From WTJH01 sp049598145 (GTDB lineage Bacteria; Bacteroidota; Bacteroidia; Flavobacteriales; Flavobacteriaceae), in NCBI GenBank assembly GCA_049598145.1, contig JBMYNJ010000003.1:1-64000 (forward strand): 64,000 bases of DNA. Direction: 5' to 3'. Below, in pieces: positions 52,024-59,794 of the stretch (position 1 is the first letter of the stretch; each line of letters begins with the position of its first letter). A program made the position numbers and the translations under genes. A model generated the notes under the pieces. The model made no database searches. It was not told where the DNA came from and saw nothing but the letters and a program-made list of their open reading frames with translations.

Positions 52024-54060
52024 ATGAAATCATTGTGTTTTTTTATCTTTTTTTTAGTTCTACATTGGTCCCTTTTAGGGCAAGATTTAAAACAATCCCC
52101 ATGGCATATAGTTGCCGACCAGATTGACCCCAACCATTACTACGGGGTTACCCTAGCGAACGGAATGGTGGGGATGGTATCTTCTCCCAATGCTTTACAG
52201 GTAAATGAAGTCATTCTCAATGGGGTATATGATTATTATCAAAGAGGGCGGGTCAGTAATATCCTGAAGACCTTTAGTCATATGAATATGCATCTAGAGA
52301 TCAACAATCGAAGAATTGGTCCGAAAGATGTAAAAGACTATCGACAGACCTTAAATATGAAAGAGGCTGCTTTAGAAACACGATATATAATTCCGCAAAA
52401 GGCCCAAGTACGTCAGCAGCTTTTTGCCTTGAGAAATCTCCCTTTTTCAAGTATGGCAATTGTTGAAATTACTGCGCTATCAGATATTAATATTCGACCC
52501 ATAAATTATATTGAGGCACCAGACCATTTATCGGATGTCCGGAATTATTATGCAGAAATTGACCGTCCTCATGTCTTGATTCCGTTGATGACTTCGGTCG
52601 CTAAAAGCCCAGGAAAAAAGACGGTCGCTGCTTCTACCAGCTTTATTTTTCCAGAACCCCACGGAAAAGAACCCAAGATTATTCACGAGGATTGGGACTA
52701 TAATATGCACTTAATGAAGTTTAATAAAACCTTAAAAAAAGGGGAAACTTACCGGTTTGCTTTAGTAGGGTCTACCTTGGCTTCGGTGCATAACAACGAC
52801 CCACATAACGAAGCCGAAAGACTCACCCTTTTTGCAAAACTGGAAGGGATCAAACGTTTACTTGAAGGACACCAACAGGCTTGGAGTAAACTTTGGGAAC
52901 ACGACATCCAAATTGAGGGGGATCTAAGATCTCAAAAAGCGGTTCGATCGGCTCTCTATCATTTATATTCCTTTGCGCGGGAGGGAACCGCCTATTCTCT
53001 CTCCCCCATGGGACTTTCGGGTTTAGGCTACAACGGTCATGTCTTTTGGGATACTGAATTATGGATGTATCCTCCCCTATTAGTCCTCCAACCCAAAATT
53101 GCCAAGTCGCTTTTAGAATATAGATTCCAACGATTAGAAGCAGCTCGAGCTAATGCTTTTGCACACGGCTATGCTGGAGCGATGTTCCCCTGGGAATCCG
53201 CTGAAGACGGATCGGAAGACACTCCCATCTGGGCACTTACAGGCCCTTTTCAGCAGCATATAAGTGCTACGGTAGGATGGGCTTTTTGGCAATATTATTG
53301 GGTCACCAAAGACCGAGATTGGCTAGAAAGTCGCGGATATCCAGTCCTTAAAGCGGTTGCAGAATTTTGGTGTAGTCGAGTGGAACGCAACGGCCCCAAT
53401 CAATACGACATTAATAACGTTATTGGAGCCAATGAATGGGAAGAAAATATCGACAACAACGCCTTTACCAACGGGATGGTTAAAACCGTTTTAGAATATG
53501 CCAGTTTAGCGGCAGAGGTCCTTCAAGAAGAAGCAGACCCCGACTGGAGACATGTGGCCAAAAACATCCCTATTCTTCAATTTCCCAACGGTATTACCCG
53601 TGAAAATGCTACTTATGATGGGGTTACGATTAAGCAAGCGGATGTAAACCTGCTTTCTTATCCACTTAAAGTAATTCAAGACCGAGAGGCCATTCGACGA
53701 GATTTGGCCTATTACGAACCGCGATTTTCTGCCGACGGTCCAGCAATGGGACAGGCCATTTTAGCTATTCTACACAGCCGTTTAGGAAATCATAAAAAAG
53801 CCTTCCAAGTATTCGAAAAAAGTTACCAACCCAATGAGCTTCCTCCTTTCCAGGTATTGGCCGAAACTGCAGGAGGAACCAATCCATATTTTGCCACAGG
53901 AGCGGGAGGAATGTTACAAGCAGTTCTTTTCGGATTTGGAGGGTTGGATATCAATGCAGAAGGTGTTCAACAAAAAACACCTCAACTTCCCAAAGCATGG
54001 AAAAGTCTTACTCTTAAAGGAGTAGGAATAAAAAATAACACCTATATCCTTAAACCTTAA
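52024..54060 (+). CDS. Exported GH65-family glycoside hydrolase (kojibiose/trehalose-type alpha-glucosidase candidate)
   Basis: GH65 enzyme of 678 aa from MKSLCFFIFFLVLHWSLLGQ, a signal peptide pointing to the periplasm. ATGs at 51985 and 52009 are in frame but spoil the signal peptide. The (alpha/alpha)6 barrel has GHVFWDTELWMYPPLL, GAMFPWESAEDGSEDTP, the proposed acid in GANEWEENIDNNAFTNG and KQADVNLL. Where phosphorylases have HESSLS to bind phosphate, this protein has ADGPAM, as in acid trehalases, and then AETAGGTNPYFATGAGG with a candidate base Glu. This points to a hydrolase. First gene of an operon with a GH37 trehalase 10 nt downstream. Substrate may be kojibiose, trehalose or another alpha-glucoside. 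Confidence 0.85.
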   Translation: MKSLCFFIFFLVLHWSLLGQDLKQSPWHIVADQIDPNHYYGVTLANGMVGMVSSPNALQVNEVILNGVYDYYQRGRVSNILKTFSHMNMHLEINNRRIGPKDVKDYRQTLNMKEAALETRYIIPQKAQVRQQLFALRNLPFSSMAIVEITALSDINIRPINYIEAPDHLSDVRNYYAEIDRPHVLIPLMTSVAKSPGKKTVAASTSFIFPEPHGKEPKIIHEDWDYNMHLMKFNKTLKKGETYRFALVGSTLASVHNNDPHNEAERLTLFAKLEGIKRLLEGHQQAWSKLWEHDIQIEGDLRSQKAVRSALYHLYSFAREGTAYSLSPMGLSGLGYNGHVFWDTELWMYPPLLVLQPKIAKSLLEYRFQRLEAARANAFAHGYAGAMFPWESAEDGSEDTPIWALTGPFQQHISATVGWAFWQYYWVTKDRDWLESRGYPVLKAVAEFWCSRVERNGPNQYDINNVIGANEWEENIDNNAFTNGMVKTVLEYASLAAEVLQEEADPDWRHVAKNIPILQFPNGITRENATYDGVTIKQADVNLLSYPLKVIQDREAIRRDLAYYEPRFSADGPAMGQAILAILHSRLGNHKKAFQVFEKSYQPNELPPFQVLAETAGGTNPYFATGAGGMLQAVLFGFGGLDINAEGVQQKTPQLPKAWKSLTLKGVGIKNNTYILKP

Positions 54061-54070
54061 TTCCAAATCA

Positions 54071-55681
54071 ATGGCCATCAAGTTTTTTTCTTTGAAAGCT
54101 GTAATTATCTGTTCAATAGGCCTGCTATTCCTCCAATGCTCGGACCCTGTAAAAACAAATACTATAGAAGTAGACACCCCCGAAAATCTTTACGGCGATC
54201 TATTTTATGCGGTTCAGTCCAAAGAGGTTTTTCCGGATAGTAAAACTTTTGTCGATCAAGAACCCAAAGTGGGGGTTTCGGTAATTCGTGAGGCATTTAA
54301 AAATTGGGAAGATCGCTCCGAAAAAGGACTTCGGTCATTTGTGGATCAGTATTTTGAACTCCCCAATCCGCAAGTGGATTTTCAGTCAGATACATTAACC
54401 ATCGAAAATCACATCCGAAATTTATGGGCCTTTCTCAAACGCAACCAAAATACTCCTAAAAGTGGTACACTGATATCGTTGCCCAATCCCTACTTAGTCC
54501 CTGGAGGACGTTTTCGTGAAGTTTATTATTGGGACAGCTATTTCACGATGCTGGGCTTGCAACAAGATGGGGAAATTGAAACCATTGAAAATATCGTTGA
54601 TAATTTTGCTTATTTAATTGAAACGATAGGTTTCATCCCGAATGCCAATCGCACCTATTACAACACACGATCGCAACCCCCGTTTTTTTCTATGATGGTG
54701 GGCATCCTTGCCGAAGAAAAAGGCTTTGAGGTCTGGACCCAATACAAAGACGCTCTGGAAAAAGAATACCAATTCTGGATGGATGGAGAAGATCAACTCA
54801 AGGATCGGCTTAATCACTACCGACGGATCGTTCGGATGCCCGATGGGAGCGTTCTCAACCGCTATTGGGATGATGCCGACACCCCTCGAGCGGAAAGTTA
54901 CAAAGAAGACCTTGCCACCGTTCAAAAGGCTTTAGCTCAAGACGCTACCTTGGAGGCCCAGCAAATGTATCGCCACTTGAGAGCTGGTGCCGAATCGGGT
55001 TGGGACTATTCCTCTCGATGGATTCGACCCGATAGTTTGGGGAACTATCATTTGAAAAATATCCACACTACAGACATTGTTCCGGCAGACTTAAATGCAC
55101 TGCTCTATCATTTGGAACAACGCCTGACATTGGTTTATCATATCGAACAAAATCCGGAGAAAAAAGCCTACTATTTTAAACGTGCACAATCACGTTTGAA
55201 TACCGTCCGTAAATATTTATGGTCGGAGACCCATCATTTTTTTATGGACTATGACACTACTTTAGAAACCCATACCCCGGTAATTTCAGTCGCCGGGATG
55301 TACCCTTTAGCCTTTCATATGGGCACCACAAAACAAGCCCTTAAAGCTGCTGAAACCTTTACAGAAGAGTTATTAAAAGAGGGAGGAGTTGTTTCAACAC
55401 CCAATGAAACCGGTCAGCAATGGGATGCCCCCAACGGTTGGGCTCCGCTTCAATGGATGAGTATTCAGGGCCTGCGACAATACAATCAGTTTGAACTCGC
55501 TCAGCAAGTAAAAGACCGCTGGTTAAATCAAAATCGGAATGTATTTATTCAAGAATTAAAACTGGTAGAAAAATATGATGTTATGCATCTGGATCGGCCC
55601 GCAGGCGGAGGAGAATATCCCAATCAAGACGGGTTTGGCTGGACCAATGGGGTATTTCAGCGATTAAATGCTGAAAAATAA
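54071..55681 (+). CDS. GH37 trehalase, exported, possibly a lipoprotein
   Basis: Hydrolyses trehalose to two glucose units. The 536-aa protein has both trehalase signatures: PGGRFREVYYWDSYFT (about 144-159) and QQWDAPNGWAPLQWM. Predicted catalytic residues are Asp312 in SGWDYSSRW and the Glu in GGGEYPNQDGFGWTNG. The N-terminal hydrophobic stretch ends in FLQCSDP, a non-canonical lipobox, so it may be lipid-anchored; otherwise it is periplasmic. It starts 10 nt after GH65 and its last bases overlap an extended frame of the next gene. Confidence 0.93.
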   Translation: MAIKFFSLKAVIICSIGLLFLQCSDPVKTNTIEVDTPENLYGDLFYAVQSKEVFPDSKTFVDQEPKVGVSVIREAFKNWEDRSEKGLRSFVDQYFELPNPQVDFQSDTLTIENHIRNLWAFLKRNQNTPKSGTLISLPNPYLVPGGRFREVYYWDSYFTMLGLQQDGEIETIENIVDNFAYLIETIGFIPNANRTYYNTRSQPPFFSMMVGILAEEKGFEVWTQYKDALEKEYQFWMDGEDQLKDRLNHYRRIVRMPDGSVLNRYWDDADTPRAESYKEDLATVQKALAQDATLEAQQMYRHLRAGAESGWDYSSRWIRPDSLGNYHLKNIHTTDIVPADLNALLYHLEQRLTLVYHIEQNPEKKAYYFKRAQSRLNTVRKYLWSETHHFFMDYDTTLETHTPVISVAGMYPLAFHMGTTKQALKAAETFTEELLKEGGVVSTPNETGQQWDAPNGWAPLQWMSIQGLRQYNQFELAQQVKDRWLNQNRNVFIQELKLVEKYDVMHLDRPAGGGEYPNQDGFGWTNGVFQRLNAEK

Positions 55682-55718
55682 TCGTATATATCATCATTTA
55701 TCATTGCAATTGAAGGCT

Positions 55719-58250
55719 ATGCGGTTCAAGATAGTGTGTTTCATAACAATACTCTTTTATAAGTCGCTCGCTGCGCAAAGTCCTCCCGTATTGAGTGCTA
55801 CAGGAGATGAGTGGTATTGTGTCAACACCCAACAGCCCATCGTTTCTTCATTTAATTTTCAAGAAGGAACAGAAAATATTGATGGGGTTTATATTCAGAT
55901 CAGCGGAGGCTATGAATCTGGTTCCGATCAGCTATTTTTAATTGGAGAGCATCCAAAATTCAGTGCCCAATGGAACGCGACTCAAGCAAAACTCTCCTTA
56001 ATCCGCCAAGCAGGAGCTACGGTCAGTGAACTAGAATATGAACAATTGGTACAAGATGTAGTTTTCGAATCTTCCAATCCCAACCCGAGTGGTACCCGAA
56101 TCTTTTCCATTACGGCAGGATCGGCCAATTATTTACCTCTAACAGGACATTATTATGAATTTGTTCCGGACACCAATGTGCTTTGGACCCAAGCCAAAGA
56201 AAGAGCAGCAACACGAACTTATTTTGGTCTTCAAGGCTACTTAGCTACCCTTACCCAAGCCGAAGAAGCCAAATTTGCTGGAGAGCTTAGTGCGGGTACT
56301 GGCTGGATTGGCGCTACGGACAAAGATGTGGAGGGCAAATGGATTTGGGATACGGGACCCGAAGCGGGACAACTTTTTTGGGATAACGGAACTCCCATTG
56401 CTTACTCGTTTTGGAATTCAGGTGAACCCAACAACTCAAATGGGATTGAACATTATGCCCATATTACCGACAATTCGATCGGTATTTTAGGTTCCTGGAA
56501 CGACTTGCCCAACGAAACATCTACCAGTGGCCCTTATCAGGCCAAAGGTTATATGGTAGAATATGGAGGGATGCCAGGCGAAGCGGATTTGGATATCGCT
56601 GTAAGCACCCAACTCCGCATTCCGCAAGTATTAAGCACGACCGCATTCGAAGCCTGTGAGGGAGTACCCGTAGTGCTCACCGCAGCTGGAAATACAGGGG
56701 AACCGCTCCGATGGTATGCTCAGGCAGACGATCTCTCGCCCCTTTACGTTGGAAATGTTTTTAGTCCGAATATTACTAGTAGTACCCTCTTTTGGGTGGA
56801 AGCGCCAACTGCTAACTGTACTAAGGGTCCCCGACTCCCTGTTCAAGTGAATATCCAATCCCCACCTGAATTGATTAACACTTTGGTGATCCAAGAACAA
56901 TGCGACAATGACACCTCCAATGACGGAATAGCTGTGTTTAACTTAAACGTGTTTAAGCCTCTTATTTCTGAAAACTATCCCCAAGAAACCTTTCGTTACT
57001 TCAGTGATCCTCAAAAAACTCCGGAGAGTGAAATTTTCAATTTAGCTACTTTTGAAAATCAAGCCTTTGAGCAGCGAATTTACGTCAGTGTTTTAAACAC
57101 TACAGGCTGTGAAAATAATGCCGAAATCGTCCTTAAGGTCGGAGCCAGCACGATCGATGGTAGTTTTAATAAAGTGTTTACCATTTGTGAATCTGTAACC
57201 AAAACAACTTCTCCGGGGATCGAATCTTGGGAGGGACAACCCTTTGCACAAATGGCACTCCAACTGATGGTTTCTGATCCAAAATACATGGAACAAAACG
57301 TAACACTCAAGTTATACCGCAATGAAAACGATGCCATTTTGCAACGTAATCCACTGGAATACACCAACGCTAATTTCAGTTTTTTAATGGATGAACCTTA
57401 CGAACAACAAATCTGGGCACGCGTGGATAATTTGAACTTAAATGAGGTCGAGTGTTTGGGAATCAGCCCTATAGGTACCCTCAAAGTAGAAGCGCTTCCC
57501 AATTTTGAGCGCTTGGATGCTACGGAAGTTATTTGTTCGAATATTGGCCCCGAAGTGTTGGAAGTCCGTTCGGTCGATAATCGACCCTACACCTACACTT
57601 GGTATCTAAATGGTGAACCAATCGTTCCTAATAATCCGTTGGCAACACAAAGGATTGTAGTAGACCGGGAAGGGCTTTATGAAGTGGTTGCCCAGAATAC
57701 CGAGGGTACCTTATGCGAATCTAGTATACAATTTACGATTAAGGAATCTTCACCTGCCATCTTAGGATTAGAAAATTTGACCGTTACCGATTTACAAGAA
57801 TCCAACAACACATTACTAATTGATGCTTCAGGGCTTGAAATTGAAGACTACGGATTTTCAATTGATGCTCCGGGCGGTCCTTTTCAACAAGACCTACTCT
57901 TTGAGAATATACTTCCAGGAATTCATCGGCTTTATGTGAGCAATACCTCGGGCTGTGGAAATATTTATATAGAGTTTTCAGTTTTGGGATACGATACATT
58001 TTTTACGCCAAATCAAGATGGATTTAATGATTATTGGAATGTTCAAGGGATTAACGAAGACTTTCAGCCCGAGACCCTAATTTATATTTTCGATCGCAAT
58101 GGGGTGTTGCTCCATTCCCTTGACCCCTTAAGTGAAGGCTGGGACGGTACCTATAATGGTAGACCGCTACCGGCAGACGACTATTGGTTTCGAATACAGT
58201 TTCAGGATGGACGATTGATCCAAGGACATTTTAGCTTAATTCGAGGATAA
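55719..58250 (+). CDS. T9SS type B cargo with a C-type lectin domain
   Basis: Surface or secreted protein of 843 aa from MRFKIVCFITILFYKSLAAQ, a signal peptide. A longer frame from 55668 overlaps trehalase and is less likely. After an N-terminal beta-rich part, a C-type lectin-like domain spans about residues 143-283. It keeps the ligand motif EPN (near 236) and WND (near 260), a pattern typical of calcium-dependent mannose/glucose-type lectins. Ig/PKD-like modules follow (ACEGVPVVLTAAGNTGEPLR). The end is the gliding-motility-associated CHU_C domain, FFTPNQDGFNDYWNVQG to QGHFSLIRG, a T9SS type B sorting signal. The PorP/SprF gene starts at the next base. Confidence 0.88.
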   Translation: MRFKIVCFITILFYKSLAAQSPPVLSATGDEWYCVNTQQPIVSSFNFQEGTENIDGVYIQISGGYESGSDQLFLIGEHPKFSAQWNATQAKLSLIRQAGATVSELEYEQLVQDVVFESSNPNPSGTRIFSITAGSANYLPLTGHYYEFVPDTNVLWTQAKERAATRTYFGLQGYLATLTQAEEAKFAGELSAGTGWIGATDKDVEGKWIWDTGPEAGQLFWDNGTPIAYSFWNSGEPNNSNGIEHYAHITDNSIGILGSWNDLPNETSTSGPYQAKGYMVEYGGMPGEADLDIAVSTQLRIPQVLSTTAFEACEGVPVVLTAAGNTGEPLRWYAQADDLSPLYVGNVFSPNITSSTLFWVEAPTANCTKGPRLPVQVNIQSPPELINTLVIQEQCDNDTSNDGIAVFNLNVFKPLISENYPQETFRYFSDPQKTPESEIFNLATFENQAFEQRIYVSVLNTTGCENNAEIVLKVGASTIDGSFNKVFTICESVTKTTSPGIESWEGQPFAQMALQLMVSDPKYMEQNVTLKLYRNENDAILQRNPLEYTNANFSFLMDEPYEQQIWARVDNLNLNEVECLGISPIGTLKVEALPNFERLDATEVICSNIGPEVLEVRSVDNRPYTYTWYLNGEPIVPNNPLATQRIVVDREGLYEVVAQNTEGTLCESSIQFTIKESSPAILGLENLTVTDLQESNNTLLIDASGLEIEDYGFSIDAPGGPFQQDLLFENILPGIHRLYVSNTSGCGNIYIEFSVLGYDTFFTPNQDGFNDYWNVQGINEDFQPETLIYIFDRNGVLLHSLDPLSEGWDGTYNGRPLPADDYWFRIQFQDGRLIQGHFSLIRG

Positions 58251-59249
58251 GTGTATAAAAAACTCACATTCTTAATCTTATGTTGCTTCCTGAACTCCCT
58301 TTGGAGTCAAGAAGATCTGCCATTATACCAAGATTATTTGAGTGAGAACTACTATGTTGTTCATCCGGCTATGCTTGGACACAATCTCACTAAAATCCGA
58401 GTAGCTACTGGCTTAAGAAAACAGTGGTTGAATCAAAAAAAATCTCCGACTACCCAACTGTTAAGTTTAGAGTATAATCCCAATCCTAAAAATGGGTTGG
58501 GCTTGTTGGTCTACAACGATTCCAACGGGTACAATTCCCTTCAAGCTACCTATGTCACCTACAGCTACCGGATCTACTTCAACAATGAATTCTGGAATAC
58601 TCGAAGGAGTTACCCCACCAAAAACGACAATATTAACGAATTACGCTTTGGGATCAGTGCCGGGCGCATCAACCGGCAATGGAACCGCAGTCATATCGAT
58701 CCCAGACTTTACGACCCCTTAATCGGAATTGATCGGCCCAATTTTAACGACTTTCTGACCTTTGATGTAGGAATGGCCTATTTAACTACGCGCTTTTCCA
58801 TTCAAGCCACGGTAAAAAACCTGGCCTTTAGCCCGATGAAAAGTAACCCCTACCAAGATTTAGAGTTGAGTCGTTCGATAAATTTTAGACGCTATCTCTT
58901 GGGTGTTCAATATGAATTTTACACCTTGGATGGGTGGAATTTTGAACCTTCTATTTTATTTCAACACAGCCAACAAAACCACCAAAACCTCCTTGATCTC
59001 AACTTTAAAGTTTTTCGAATATTAGGCAATGGAAGGCTTTGGGGCGGATTTTCTTATCGTCGAAATGATATTGGCACTCCCTATTCGGTCGGGGAAAATG
59101 CTCAAAGTCAGTCCTTTCAACAATGGGCTCCTATTTTAGGATTAAACCTCAGAAATTGGTCGTTCACATATTTTATGTGTAATACCATTGGAGAGATCGC
59201 TTTCCTCCCTCCTGGAATCCATACGCTGCAGTTGGCCTTTGTTCTCTAA
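58251..59249 (+). CDS. PorP/SprF-family T9SS outer-membrane protein
   Basis: Partner protein of the kind needed for export or attachment of SprB-like T9SS type B cargo. The 332-aa product has a signal peptide (1-19, LWSQ), the family opening EDLPLYQDYLSENYYVVHPA and beta-barrel strands, ending IHTLQLAFVL. Start is GTG directly after the stop of the lectin-type cargo, with no gap, so translation is probably coupled and the two proteins probably form a cargo/partner pair. It is the last gene of the GH65-trehalase-lectin-SprF run. Confidence 0.9.
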   Translation: MYKKLTFLILCCFLNSLWSQEDLPLYQDYLSENYYVVHPAMLGHNLTKIRVATGLRKQWLNQKKSPTTQLLSLEYNPNPKNGLGLLVYNDSNGYNSLQATYVTYSYRIYFNNEFWNTRRSYPTKNDNINELRFGISAGRINRQWNRSHIDPRLYDPLIGIDRPNFNDFLTFDVGMAYLTTRFSIQATVKNLAFSPMKSNPYQDLELSRSINFRRYLLGVQYEFYTLDGWNFEPSILFQHSQQNHQNLLDLNFKVFRILGNGRLWGGFSYRRNDIGTPYSVGENAQSQSFQQWAPILGLNLRNWSFTYFMCNTIGEIAFLPPGIHTLQLAFVL

Positions 59250-59261
59250 AGGATAATTCCA

Positions 59262-59777
59262 CTAAATAAACAAAATAATAAGGGTCAGGATCATCCCCGC
59301 AAGACTGAAGTATAAACCTTTTTTAAAGATAGACGTTTGGGGTAAAAACATCCAAAAAGAGGATCCTACAAAAAACAATAAAGACAACCCAAAACTGATA
59401 TTCAGCCAATAGATGGGGCTTTTGGTGGTCGCCTTATGGAGTTTGGTCATTTTCTCGAGCAAGAAAGGCAGTTTCATTTGAGTATATTGGGCTTTCCCTG
59501 TAGCTTTATTATAGCTTCCCTCTGAATTAAAATAAACCCAATCGCCTTCCGAACGTTCAATTGAAAGATCGCTTATATTAAGGGCTTTGCTCAGCTCCGC
59601 TTCATCCAAAAGTGGCGCTACCTCAACCAAAACTGTCGTAGGACGTTTAAATGTATCCCCTTTACGGAAGATTAATACAATTCCGCTAATGGCATAAACT
59701 GCCATAACCCCGGCTAAGAAAAAACCGAGGTAACGGTGGAAAATTCGCATATAAAAATTCGTGTCTTTCTTCACCAA
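59262..59777 (-). CDS. PepSY-domain membrane protein
   Basis: Small inner-membrane protein of 171 aa. An N-terminal helix (RYLGFFLAGVMAVYAISGIV) is followed by a periplasmic PepSY-like segment with paired short beta strands. Two further hydrophobic segments follow (YWLNISFGLSLLFFVGSSFW and GLYFSLAGMILTLIILFI). It resembles the PepSY-associated transmembrane proteins linked with iron or redox functions; the specific role is unknown. It lies 17 nt after acn on the same strand and converges on the PorP/SprF gene. Confidence 0.75.
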   Translation of the reverse strand: MVKKDTNFYMRIFHRYLGFFLAGVMAVYAISGIVLIFRKGDTFKRPTTVLVEVAPLLDEAELSKALNISDLSIERSEGDWVYFNSEGSYNKATGKAQYTQMKLPFLLEKMTKLHKATTKSPIYWLNISFGLSLLFFVGSSFWMFLPQTSIFKKGLYFSLAGMILTLIILFI

Positions 59778-59794
59778 TTTTTAATTAATAGGGT

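Noticed and set aside
52024..54060. GH65 called as a maltose or kojibiose phosphorylase
   Set aside because: The phosphate-binding motif is missing and the protein is exported; a hydrolase fits better.
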